This document shows, in pieces, positions 11,154-21,515 of a DNA stretch of 64,000 nucleotides (positions are counted from its first letter, which is position 1; every line of letters begins with the position of its first letter). The stretch is from Boothiomyces macroporosus (taxonomy: Eukaryota > Chytridiomycota > Chytridiomycetes > Rhizophydiales > Terramycetaceae), in the NCBI GenBank assembly GCA_027604185.1, contig JADGKB010000064.1:17602-81601 (forward strand), written 5' to 3'. The notes beneath the pieces were generated by a model that saw only the letters and a list, made by a program, of their open reading frames with translations, searched no databases and was not told the DNA's origin. Both the position numbers and the translations under genes were made by a program.

Positions 11154-11667
11154 CCCAAAATAACATATTTCGTAATATACGATTACATCTTAATGTCTGT
11201 TATGCTTCGATAATCAGAAAGAATTGGTCTTGACTTTATTCTTGGTAGAGATAGTGTTCAAGATTCGAACGCTATTTAGCCATCACATCAATAGTGGACT
11301 TTACATCTCCTTATAAGGTGAAATGTCGCGTCTTTTTTTATTTATAGGTTGCTGTGGAATAACGATGTTCCAAATTTTTGTATGTTGGGATTGCTTTGAT
11401 AAGAATCCATAGATGCTCAAATCGCTTTTGATTTAATACTTTTTTAATGTGGTAGCCTGGTACGGAATTAATATTGGCTATATTCTTTTCCATTTCAGAG
11501 TAATATTCAAAGAACTTTGGAATTGTAGAAATTCAAAAAACAGAGTCAAAATGATGTTGGTTCACGTTGACTCATTTTGAGAATTTAATGTTTGCGGTTC
11601 AGTTATGTCATTTTGCATGAATATCCACCACTTTTTGCATAAAAAGTCGCGCTAGTGTCTCACGTTC
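11154..11667 (+). promoter_or_regulatory. Receptor 3 upstream region with conserved CArG-like pair
   Basis: No gene is seen. CCTTATAAGG at 11309-11318 is followed after seven bases by TCGCGTCTT at 11326-11334, repeating the arrangement upstream of receptor 2. The surrounding DNA is only patchily similar between the two regions. Confidence 0.4.
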
Positions 11668-12552
11668 ATGTCATTTACTGATTCACAAAACCAAATAATT
11701 CAAATTATTTCCAAAACGAGCTGCGGTCTAGGGCTGTTTGGAGCAATTGCCACTATTGCATACTTTGTAACTCAAAAGATTCGATTATCTACACCCTTAG
11801 GAAAAATTTCATTCATAATTTGGCTTACTGATTTGCATGACAGTTTTTTTAGATTAATAGGAAATACCCCAACGTTTCCCACACAGAACCAGGTATTTTG
11901 TACGGTCCAAGGCTTTCAAAGTTCTTTTTCCAGCATGGTTGATGTTTCCACCAACGCGTTCATTGGGTTTTGGGCATTCTATCTCTTTTATATTGGAGGA
12001 AACAGGGATGTGATTATCCAACATCAAACTCTAGTTATATGCGTGATTTATGGACTCGCAACTACAATGGCGATCATTCCACTGTCTTCCGGAAAAACTG
12101 ACCTTTATGGAGGAGTTTTTTGGTGCTGGATTACTGCAGATTACCTTGCCTATCAACTTGGTACATTGTTAATTTGGGTATGGATAGTTTGCGCATTCAA
12201 CATTGTGGCTTTTGCCCTAACTTGGTATAACATACAAAAAAGAAAGATAGCATCAGTAATTATAGTCCGACTGTTTTCCTATCTGCTTGTTTTCCTTATG
12301 GTATGGATACCGTCTTCTGCCTACAGAATATCCACGTATCTGTATCACTCTGCCCCATACGAACTCACTATACTACAATACACAATGCTTCCACTTCGAG
12401 GATTCCTTCATTTTCTAGCACTGTGGATAGGCTTCCAAATAAATTATGATCGCCAGGGTGAGTCTTCTATTCCAGAAGGGCTATCAGCAGATGCATCGCT
12501 GGTCCGTTCTTGCAAATCATTTGATGAAATCAACAATGAAAGTGGGGCATAA
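11668..12552 (+). CDS. Seven-TM receptor-like protein, array member 3
   Basis: Single exon, 294 aa, closest paralogue of receptor 2, with the same N-terminus and the same SIPEGLSADASL tail element. Seven TM segments are present. The TM6 motif is VWIPS instead of VWTPP, and TM4-TM5 residues differ where ligand-pocket variation would be expected. The 11928-12081 and 12211-12296 stretches match receptor 2 almost base for base while flanks differ. Confidence 0.8.
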   Translation: MSFTDSQNQIIQIISKTSCGLGLFGAIATIAYFVTQKIRLSTPLGKISFIIWLTDLHDSFFRLIGNTPTFPTQNQVFCTVQGFQSSFSSMVDVSTNAFIGFWAFYLFYIGGNRDVIIQHQTLVICVIYGLATTMAIIPLSSGKTDLYGGVFWCWITADYLAYQLGTLLIWVWIVCAFNIVAFALTWYNIQKRKIASVIIVRLFSYLLVFLMVWIPSSAYRISTYLYHSAPYELTILQYTMLPLRGFLHFLALWIGFQINYDRQGESSIPEGLSADASLVRSCKSFDEINNESGA

Positions 12553-12617
12553 AACTACTCACCCACTTAACTGTCAATAATGTCAATTTCGTAATATATG
12601 AATCTAGATAATATAGA

Positions 12618-13030
12618 TAATCACCATATACGCGTATTCATTTGCAATGGCAATAGTCGCACTCTTCAACTACTCACCAGACATTTATGGTGTGGTATTT
12701 TGGTGCTGGATTAGTACCAAATACGCCGTTTATCAATTCTACACGTTCTTTGTGGGACTGTGGATAGTAACGGCGTTCAATATGATATCATTGATAGTTA
12801 CTGCATATCATATCCACAAAAAAAGAGTAGGATCCATAGTTATTGTTTGCTTGTGTTCTTATCTGATTGTATTCCTGGTAGTATGGACACCTACGACATT
12901 ATATAGACCATCACTGTTTTTGTTTCAATCCGCACCATTCTATCTGGCCGTGCTTGAATATAGTATGATACCACTTCGAGGTATGCTTCACTATATTATC
13001 TTGGTGATTGGATTGCGTTTTAGCTATTAG
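12618..13030 (+). pseudogene. 5'-truncated receptor copy (TM4-TM7 only)
   Basis: From about 12618 the translation aligns with TM4 of the array receptors, then continues through FWCWI, TM5, TM6 (VVWTPT) and TM7 (LRGMLHY) to a stop at 13028-13030. TM1-TM3 are absent: the 65 nt back to receptor 3 cannot encode them. A frame with its own ATG begins at 12647 (127 aa), so a half-receptor could be made, but a relic is more likely. It also lacks the cytoplasmic tail. Confidence 0.65.
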
Positions 13031-13491
13031 TCCTAACGAATCCCGTTGATCATTAACGCGTCGACAAACCTAAGTTGAGTTTTCAAATTCTTTTGCAAGT
13101 AAAGTTTTTAGAATAAACCATGATCATGTCTTAAATTGAGTTCAGAAACCTGGTTGATGTATGACTAGTGTTATTCCAATACTGTTTCCAAGCAACATAC
13201 TATTTCCTCAGTGTAAACCGAAAGTTCTGTATTAGTTTCCGGTCAGGTATGATTTCCGCAGATCAAAGTATGGATATTTGTATAGGGGGTGATTACCACT
13301 TGGAATAATTTCCCGTTATAGCTATTGCATCACAGTTTACTACAAATCGGAATTTGTGGCAAGAAAAACGTGAAATACATTATGGCATATTAACTCAACT
13401 TGAATTTAATATAGATGCGAAATTAAGAAATGACGCAGCTCACGAAAAAGTGTGACCCTCATTAATTTTGTGATTTCCCATACGCGTACTA
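13031..13491 (+). other. 461-nt interval upstream of receptor 5
   Basis: No gene or tiny-intron gene is visible. ACGCGT occurs at 13056-13061 and again at 13482-13487, the latter five nt before the receptor 5 ATG. Otherwise nothing recognisable. Confidence 0.4.
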
Positions 13492-14448
13492 ATGGTGAAT
13501 ACAGAAGATGGATATGCCTTTCTACAAACAATTTCAAAGATTAGCTGCGCACTTGGCTTTTTTGGCGTAATATTGACAATTCAATACTTGGTACAAGGCC
13601 GAATTAAGTTGGAGACTCCCCTTGGAAAGCTTACTCTGATATTATGGATCACGGACTTTCATGACACATTAGTAAAGTTACTAGGAAATACGCCTGCAAT
13701 GCCCACGCAGACCAACCAAGTGCTTTGTTACTTTCAAGGTATCGAAGGCACTTTTGCCAGCAATGTGGATGTTACAACCAACTTTGTCGTAGGAATTTGG
13801 TCATTCTACATATTCTACGTTGGCGGAAAGAGCAGGGCATTTATAAACAACCAGCCTCTAATGGTTATTTGTATCTACGCGTTTTCATTCTTGATGGCAA
13901 TTATACCTCTAATGGTTGATAAGCCAGACCTTTACACAGGGGTAATATGGTGTTGGATAAGTACAGCCTATCCGGGCTACCAATTCTATACTTTGTTTCT
14001 GTGGATGTGGATAGTCATTCCATTCAACATTATCTCGCTCGGTTTTACGTGGTATTATATCCAAAAAAGACGTATGGGCAATAGAATAGTAATCCGGTTG
14101 TTTACATATCTCATTGCCTTTTTGATGGTTTGGCTTCCTGTAATCTGCTATAGGATTTCATTCCGGCTGTTTAACTCTGCCCCATTCGAACTGACTGTTC
14201 TAGAATACATCATGATTCCACTCAGAGGTCTGCTCCATTATTTTTGCCTCGTAATCAGCTTGAATGTAAAAGTGGAAACCAACGTGGATGAACAGCCAAT
14301 ACCACAAGGTCTCTCTTTAGTATCTGGTTCAAGATCTCACAGAAATATATTGTCATCCATGTCACTTGGCTCTAGATTATCTCCCAGTTTTGCATCTCTT
14401 CATCCATCTGTAAAAGATGAAAAAGAATCTCAAATAGGGGCAGTATAA
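13492..14448 (+). CDS. Seven-TM receptor-like protein, array member 5
   Basis: Single exon, 318 aa, the longest member because of a Ser-rich cytoplasmic tail of about 60 residues (repeated Ser/Arg/Leu), a plausible phosphorylation region. It shares TPLGKLTLILW after TM1, IWCWIS before TM5, VWLP in TM6 and LRGLLHYF in TM7. ACGCGT sits five nt before the ATG. Confidence 0.8.
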   Translation: MVNTEDGYAFLQTISKISCALGFFGVILTIQYLVQGRIKLETPLGKLTLILWITDFHDTLVKLLGNTPAMPTQTNQVLCYFQGIEGTFASNVDVTTNFVVGIWSFYIFYVGGKSRAFINNQPLMVICIYAFSFLMAIIPLMVDKPDLYTGVIWCWISTAYPGYQFYTLFLWMWIVIPFNIISLGFTWYYIQKRRMGNRIVIRLFTYLIAFLMVWLPVICYRISFRLFNSAPFELTVLEYIMIPLRGLLHYFCLVISLNVKVETNVDEQPIPQGLSLVSGSRSHRNILSSMSLGSRLSPSFASLHPSVKDEKESQIGAV

Positions 14449-14859
14449 CACCTTTGGGCCAACCAGTATTTTACTAAATGTTTTCAGTGCATTTCCGTTT
14501 CCTATTTGCACGTATTTTCTAATCCCAATAGCAATATTTTAAACACGGTCAAGTTTTCATTTTTTCATTCGTTTCACGGTTAATGAGAACCTGCTTTTGG
14601 TTATATTTAAATTTACGGGATTTAGAGTTTCGCTTCACACTTCCACCATTTATTGTTGAGTCAAGGTAGTGGGATTGCACTGCACGTTACTGAAATCGAT
14701 TTTCAATCCCTCATCTCAGAGTACTCCCAGTCTATTACAAGACGATTCTTGCAGTTCATTATGCATTATAAACAGTGCGCGTAGAGTTACATTGACTCTG
14801 ATTATTCCAATTATTCTTGAATGCAAATCGGTTCCAGGTTGATTTGGCGATGGTGAGTG
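14449..14859. other. ~410-nt interval between receptor 5 and the semialdehyde dehydrogenase
   Basis: No gene, repeat or RNA recognised. A few short frames exist on both strands but none has family similarity or a tiny-intron continuation. Confidence 0.4.
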
Positions 14860-16256
14860 ATGAATATTTTCATGGCTGAAGAATTGGCATCTGCAACAAA
14901 AACGGCCTCGCATGTACTGCAGGCTTGCTCAAATGACGATAAAAATGTCGCATTAAGGTCTATACACAACCAGCTTAAAGAAAATAAGGATTTTATCATT
15001 CAACAAAACAAACTGGACCTGGAGTTTGCAAATCAAAAAGTAAAAAGCGGAGAATTATCGCAATCCTTGTTCAGCCGCTTGGATATCGAAAAGAAATACG
15101 ATTCACTATTGCAAGGCGTGCTGGATATCGAGCAGTTACCTGACCCAACTGGACAAATACAGCTTGCCAAGCAACTGGATAATGGACTAGAGTTGTACAG
15201 GGTCTCATGCCCAGTTGGGGTTCTACTGATTATTTTTGAAGCTAGGCCAGAAGTAATTGTACAAATATCTTGTTTGGCGATTAAATCTGGGAACGCAGTT
15301 ATCCTAAAAGGAGGAAAGGAAGCCAATAATTCAAATATTTGCCTCATGCAGATGATTCAAAAGGCTCTACGTGAGAGTAATGTTATTCCTGCAGATGCGG
15401 TTCAATTAGTCACTTCCAGAGATGATATTGCGACACTGTTAAAATTAGATAGATATGTAGACCTTGTGATTCCTCGCGGTTCAAATGATTTGGTTCGATA
15501 TGTCCAAGAAAACACCAGGTTAGTGCTAATTAATTCAGAATCCCTGTTTTAGGTCATGCAGACGGAATTTGCTCTACATATGTCGATCAAAGTGCTGATT
15601 TGTCAAAAGCAGTGAAATTGGCAGTAGACGGAAAGGTATATTGGAGCTTATATTAGACAAACTATCCTGCAGCATGTAATTCGACGGAAACGCTATTGAT
15701 TCACACTTCTATTTTAAGCACTCATCTTCCAGCGATTGCAAAGGGGCTTTTGGAAAAGAATGTGCTGATCAGAGCTGACCAAAGCGCTTTTGAAGTATTA
15801 AACAAATCACATGCAAACTTAATTGGGAGTAGAATTGTCCACTCAGTCGCGCAAGACTACAAAACAGAGTTTCTTGATTTGGAAATTGCTGTAAAGACCG
15901 TCAACTCTGTAGACGAAGCTATTCAACATATTAACACGCATGGTTCAAAACACACAGATTGCATCGTTACTGAATCTAAAGCAAATGCCCAAAAGTTTAT
16001 GAAGTTGGTAGATGCTGCAGGAACATACTGGAACGCATCAACTAGATTTGCTGATGGTTTCCGATATGGATTTGGCGCAGAAATAGGTGTTTCAACAAAC
16101 AAGACTCACGCAAGAGGTCCTGTTGGATTGGAAGGGCTGATGATTTACAAGTACCAGTTGTTTGGTAATGGCCACTGTGTCGGAGAATACTCTGATGGTA
16201 CTAGACAGTACAATAGGGCTGATTTAAAACCTGAAAATTATTATAAACTTCAATAA
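14860..16256 (+). CDS. Glutamate-5-semialdehyde dehydrogenase (proline biosynthesis)
   Basis: Second step of proline synthesis: reduces gamma-glutamyl phosphate to glutamate semialdehyde with NADPH in the cytosol. The spliced product is 451 aa with introns at 15519-15538 (20 nt) and 15636-15656 (21 nt). Motifs include [49 protein letters not shown] (formed by the first splice) and [13 protein letters not shown] with the catalytic Cys (formed by the second). The first ATG is at 14860, with another in-frame at 14872. Confidence 0.95.
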
Positions 16257-16307
16257 AGATTGCAAGGGCTGATGAAGAGGTGATTTTCCACTTTGACAAA
16301 TTTCTAA

Positions 16308-17455
16308 ATGACAAAGGAAATTCGAGTATGCATAATAGGTGCAGGGGCTTCGGGATTGATTGCCGCGCACAAGTTATTACAATCAAAGATCCAATTCGAT
16401 CTCTATGAACAGAAATCTCACTTGGGTGGGGTATGGCACTACGACAACAAACCGCTTTCAAATGAAGCTCAAATTAAATCATACAATGGCTCCGCAGAAT
16501 ATATTCCTGTTTACCACAACGAAGCGAATATTCCCAGTGCATTATATCCATCGCTACACACAAACTTGCCCGCAGAGTTAATGGGAATTAGGGATTATCC
16601 TTTTGAATCTGTCAAACAATTTCCTACGCATTCCATGGTATACGAGTATTTGGAAAGCTTTGCAAAAAGTAAAGGTGTATACCCGCATATCAAATTCAGC
16701 CATCAAGTGGAGAATATTACGGGTAACAAAGTTACAGTGAACGGACATGTAACGGAATATGATTATATAATGATTTGTAATGGACATTATGCTGTGCCAA
16801 AGATACCAAACATTAGGGGATTGCAAGATTTCAAAGGCAGAATCATACACTCGCAGGAATATAGAAATCCAATTGATAAATCAGTGCTAGTGGTTGGAGG
16901 ATCTTTTTCTGGGAAGGATATTGCAAGGGAGCATCCAGGTTGCTACTGGTCCGTCAAAGAACCCAAAGACGGACAATTGTCAGTGGTAGAATATTTCACT
17001 CCAGATGGATTTGTAACCAAAGAAGGCGAGTTTAAAGTTGAAAAGGTAATTTTCGCAACAGGATACAGATATTCAGTTCCATTTTGCGATTTCCTTGATA
17101 TTCAAGATGGTAGTTTGAATTGACACAAGGCATTAATGATCTGTACTTGCACCTGCTATACAAACCAAACAAAGCGATAATGTTATTAGGGCTTCCGATG
17201 AGCGTTGTGCCCTTTCATTTAGTAGAATACCAAGCAGAGCTCTGTGTGGCAATAATGCAAGGGCTGCAAGTTGATGTGAATGGTTTTGACTTGGATCCGC
17301 TGGAAGGTAAACCTAAACACTGGTTTGGTGCAGATCGAGAATTTATTTATTGCGATTACTTGGCTAGTCTTTATGGAGGCCCAAAAGTCCCTGAATGGAG
17401 AAAAGAATTACGAACTCATGCTGCTGCTTTACGCACAAAGCAGCTGGGCTATTGA
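16308..17455 (+). CDS. Flavin-containing monooxygenase-like protein (short form)
   Basis: Spliced 375 aa with one 20-nt intron at 17110-17129. N-terminal FAD fold: GAGASGLIAAHKLL; NADPH-binding VVGGSFSGKDIA near residue 192; and FATGYRYSVPF near the end of exon 1, matching the ATGY motif of FMOs. The region just after the NADPH motif is 20 or more residues shorter than usual, going straight to a short Lys/Pro linker, so catalytic competence is uncertain. FMOs oxygenate soft nucleophiles such as thiols and amines. Confidence 0.85.
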
Positions 17456-17555
17456 AATAAAACACTATATGTGGACCTATTATAATCTCGTGTCCTCCTA
17501 TAACCATCGCTGCATAAAAATGTAGAATTACGTTATTCGAAATCACGTAAAAAGG

Positions 17556-18419
17556 ATGCAATTAACGGACCCGCAATTTAGTTTAGTATCGCAAGTCTCC
17601 AAGATTTGCTGTGTGGTTGGTCTAGTGGGTACAGTCCTTACTCTCCCATTCTTCATAAAAGGGAAGGTTAACATCTCTACTCCAATAGGAAAGCTTACTC
17701 TCATACTATGGATCACAGACTTTCATGATGCGTTTTTCAAACTGATCACTAATACAAGTCTGCTACCGATACACAACAACCAGACACTGTGTTACCTCCA
17801 AGGAATAGAAATTTCATTTGCAAATAATCTAGATGTAATAGCAAACGGCATACTAGGGTTTTGGTCGTTTTACATGTTTATCATAGGAGGTAGGAGTCAT
17901 TTCCTGCTCGACCATCAGTGCTGTTTGGTGGTTGGAATATATAGCATCGCGACAATACTCGCCTTAATTCCACTTTTATCTGGCAAAGATAACTTGTATT
18001 CAGGGTTAGTCTGGTGCTGGATTGATTCGAAATACCCAAACTTTCAGTTCTACACTTGTATTTTATGGTTGTGGATTATAGTATCTTTCAACACACTTTC
18101 ATTTGCACTTACGTTGTATTGCATAAAGAAATGCCAAGCAGGATCACAGATTGTATTGCGGCTCTTTTTGTATCTAATTGTATTTCTACTGGTTTGGATT
18201 CCATCAATTTTAAATCAAATTCTAGTTTTCATGTACGGCTCATCACCCCTAATATTGACCATACTTATCCACTCAATGACCCCGCTACGAGGAATGTTAC
18301 ACTTTGTCAGTCTAGTAATTGTGGTGAATACTACTTCAACCAACTCACAGCAGGAAAGCAACTACCATTTAAAGTCTGTGCTATCATTTGATGAGTCAGA
18401 CTTGCTGTCTATATCGTAA
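17556..18419 (+). CDS. Seven-TM receptor-like protein, array member 6
   Basis: Single exon, 287 aa. Seven TM segments, TPIGKLTLILW after TM1, VWCWI before TM5, LVWIPS in TM6 and LRGMLHF in TM7. The tail is short and ends in acidic and Ser residues. The array resumes here after the interruption by two metabolic genes, suggesting those genes or the receptors were inserted by local rearrangement. Confidence 0.78.
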   Translation: MQLTDPQFSLVSQVSKICCVVGLVGTVLTLPFFIKGKVNISTPIGKLTLILWITDFHDAFFKLITNTSLLPIHNNQTLCYLQGIEISFANNLDVIANGILGFWSFYMFIIGGRSHFLLDHQCCLVVGIYSIATILALIPLLSGKDNLYSGLVWCWIDSKYPNFQFYTCILWLWIIVSFNTLSFALTLYCIKKCQAGSQIVLRLFLYLIVFLLVWIPSILNQILVFMYGSSPLILTILIHSMTPLRGMLHFVSLVIVVNTTSTNSQQESNYHLKSVLSFDESDLLSIS

Positions 18420-18654
18420 AATAATTAAATTGGCGTGGTCTCTTGATTGTTTGCATGTACACGTTCAAAGAGCACAGGCGGGTGAATATTCCGAACGCGT
18501 CCGAGGTATTATTTCAATACAAATTAGAATTAGAATGATAATATAATTTCTTTGAAAGTTATCCAGAGAGCTTTTATTGTCCGAATCAGGATTTCCAAGT
18601 GTCCCATCGGTTTGCCGGAATGGAAAAATATTTCTACGCGAACAAAATCTTACC

Positions 18655-19551
18655 ATGTCATTGACTGACTATCAAGGCGAGTTTGTGGTAGTTGCTTCTA
18701 GAGTAGCTAGTGGGATAGGGTTTTTTGGGGCAGTGATAACGTTACCAATGTTTATCAATGGACAACTACGTATTTCAACACCACTTGGGAAACTCACGTT
18801 TATCATTTGGCTGGCAGACTTTCAAGACTCGTTTTTCAGGTTGATATCAAACACCCCAGCATTGCCTATTCAAACAAATGAAGCAGTATGCTATTTGCAA
18901 GCGACCATAACTTCCATTGCGACGAATTGCAGCGTTACGGGAAATGCAGTAGTAGCATTCTGGGCTTTTTATCTGTTTTACATTGGCGGTAGAAATGAAA
19001 TTCTAATCAAAAACCAGACCCTAATGATAGTAGCCATATACACCTTTTCAATTGTTATGGCTTTATTTCCCATGTTTGTAGCAGAGCATATATACACAGG
19101 AACAATTTGGTGCGCTTTGAAGGCGAAATATACCGTATACCAGTTCTATACTTCGCTCTTGTGGATATGGATCGTTACAATATTCAATGTGATAAGTCTG
19201 GGATTTACTTGGTATCACATCCAAAAAAGAAGGCTAGGCTCCTTGATCATTGTCAGATTGTTTTCCTACCTGATAGTCCATGTAGTTGTGTGGACTCCAG
19301 TAGTCTGTTTCCGAATAGCTCTATACTTTTCTCCAACAGCTCCATTTTTTTTGACGTTTCTGTACTATACTGGTATCCCTGTTAAGGGAATGTTACACTA
19401 TATCTGCTTAGTGATAGGGCAGCAAATAAAGTACAGCAACTCGACAACAGATATGATGATACCATCTGGATTACCCTTGACTGAAGACGCAGCCCAGGCC
19501 TGCAATTCTTTCCAAGCAGAGACAAAAGACATCGAAGTTGGCGAAATTTAA
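18655..19551 (+). CDS. Seven-TM receptor-like protein, array member 7
   Basis: Single exon, 298 aa from the ATG at 18655. An earlier in-frame ATG at 18577 adds 26 polar residues absent in paralogues. TM motifs: TPLGKLTFIIW, IWCALK (the usual CW is altered to CA), VVWTPV in TM6, VKGMLHYI in TM7, where the arginine of LRG is replaced by lysine. ACGCGA lies at 18636-18641, and ACGCGT at 18495-18500. Confidence 0.78.
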   Translation: MSLTDYQGEFVVVASRVASGIGFFGAVITLPMFINGQLRISTPLGKLTFIIWLADFQDSFFRLISNTPALPIQTNEAVCYLQATITSIATNCSVTGNAVVAFWAFYLFYIGGRNEILIKNQTLMIVAIYTFSIVMALFPMFVAEHIYTGTIWCALKAKYTVYQFYTSLLWIWIVTIFNVISLGFTWYHIQKRRLGSLIIVRLFSYLIVHVVVWTPVVCFRIALYFSPTAPFFLTFLYYTGIPVKGMLHYICLVIGQQIKYSNSTTDMMIPSGLPLTEDAAQACNSFQAETKDIEVGEI

Positions 19552-19885
19552 ATAAAGATAGATTATGCAAAAGTAGCATGTGGTATCCCGAGATAGTTAC
19601 CACATAAGGGACGTCTCCTAGACAGGTAATTGGATGTACAACTGCTTCACTGTAATGCTTATGTATTCAGATTAGACAATATTTCCAAGAGGGTAACTGA
19701 CCGAATGGCCAGTTTGGTATGAGGGGATAGATTCCTATCAACGAACCCAAAGGCGTAACCGCTCCTCACACAATTCCTCATTTATCTTTTCCGTATATTT
19801 TTCCATTCTCTGTGCGCTTGATGGCTGAACACTTTGTGGCCATTATCCACATTTGGGACGCTTCTTTTTCAACCACAAAAAAATT
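19552..19885. other. 334-nt interval with no gene
   Basis: No coding, RNA or repeat signal recognised between receptor 7 and the FAD enzyme gene; presumably contains the promoter of the latter. Confidence 0.4.
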
Positions 19886-21494
19886 ATGAAGCAAGTAGCA
19901 GTTGTTGGGTCAGGACTTGCAGGATTATCCGTTGCGCATTTGCTATCGAAAAGCAAGAACCATCGAGTCACGATTTTTGAGAGCTCCTCAACCTGTGGAT
20001 TGGATGTTGCTTCAGTTTCAGTAGAGGACAAGGAAAACAATGAAGTCAGGATTGATGTCCCAATGCGAAGCATCAACAAAGCGTACTACCCTACTCTATT
20101 TAAATTATTCAAACACATTGGTGTGCAAGAAAGACAAGGTGGATATGAAACTGCTTGGTCTGAATGGAAGGGAAATTCATCAAAAGGTACTCTTGGCTAA
20201 TGGTAGAGAATCCAAATACCACTTACTTTAACGCATTCCGGCCTAGAACTGAGAATTGGAGGTGTTACTATGCTTTGATTGACCCGTTCTGCAAGCCATT
20301 GACGACCCTTTATTTTACATTTGAATTTATCCGATTGTTTTTACACACTGTATACTATTCATACACCAATGGCTTTCATTTGATTCATGGTACATTTGGA
20401 GAGTACTTGGAGAAGCACCACTTTGGAGGGGACTTTGTGACCAAATTCTTGTTGCCGTTCCTTACTGGTATGGGCACCTGCTCTTCTGATGCAATGCTCG
20501 AATATCCAGCCAGAGTCATCATGCATATGACTTCGTTGTTTGGAACTGAATTTTTCCAAACCAAAGGTGGAGTTAGAACGGTTTGCGAGAAATTGCTGTC
20601 CAATGTTTCAAATGTTAATTACAATTGCGCTGTGGTTGGTGTATGGCATTTGAAGGATGAAAACAAGGTAATTCTGCAAGACAGCATGGGGAGATTCCAC
20701 ACATTTGATCATGTCATTTTCTCTACTCAAGCTAAAATTGCAAAGAATATCCTGACTGCAAACCCTCCAACCGAACTGCAAAACAGAGTTTCAACCCCAG
20801 ACGCTACTCTCTTGACGTCATTGGAAACTTTTCCTTATGAACCAGTTAAAGTTATTGTTCACACTGAAGAGTCCATTATGCCTCAAGATAGAAAATTATG
20901 GAGAGGTATCAACATTACCTGTGATGGTAAGGAGGCGATGGCAACACTTTGGATTAACTATACCCAAGATTTGCCAAAAGGTACCAAAGACTTTTTTGAA
21001 TCCTCAAGCATTTTCGTCAAACCAGAACCAATCATTCCTAAAGAAAAGATTCTTGGCCAATACACTTTCCCTCGTTCTTTTGTAACTGAAGAAAGTTGTG
21101 CTGGCTTGGATGAATTGGAAAGATTGCAAGGAAAGAACCAAATCTCATTTGTCGGCAGTTGGGCTTGGCCGGTAATTGTGATTAATCTTAGGGAATGCCG
21201 CTTCTCGAAGGATGTGTAGCCAGTGCTGTTCGATGCTCTGAACGTTTAGGATTGGAACGTCCCTGGGTTCCTGAAGGTTATGAAGCCTTGCCATGGTCTC
21301 CTGCAGACGATACCTTGGAAACTGGTATTGTTGAACGGTTTTTGAGAAATGAATTAGTGGCAAACAAGGATCAAAAATTGTCTCTATTCTCAAAGTTGTA
21401 TAACCAAATCATGATCTATTATATTGGGTTATTCATGTGGTCAACTACCACTCTCATTGGTTTGACGGTATTCAACAAAAAGAAGCTAAATTAA
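19886..21494 (+). CDS. FAD-dependent amine-oxidase-like protein (COG2907-like)
   Basis: Spliced 522 aa with 20-nt introns at 20187-20206 and 21172-21191. The N-terminal dinucleotide fold VAVVGSGLAGLSVAHLL is followed by a glutamate ending the second strand (IFESS). A central GGVRTVCEKL element and an FDHVIFSTQ segment match the NAD(P)/FAD-binding amine-oxidase group, and the final third contains a GSWAWPGMPLLEG motif created by the second splice. A hydrophobic segment near the C-terminus suggests membrane anchoring. The substrate is unknown. The ATG at 19886 is preferred over any upstream start because it directly precedes the Rossmann strand. Confidence 0.75.
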
Positions 21495-21515
21495 TAGATC
21501 AATAAAAGGCGATTT

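Noticed and set aside
12630..12635. ACGCGT 12 nt before the ATG of the truncated receptor as a regulatory motif
   Set aside because: These bases encode Tyr-Ala-Tyr of ancestral TM4 in the parental receptor frame, so the hexamer is a coding remnant.
18577..18654. 26-residue extension of receptor 7
   Set aside because: Polar, absent from paralogues; the ATG at 18655 fits the family start.
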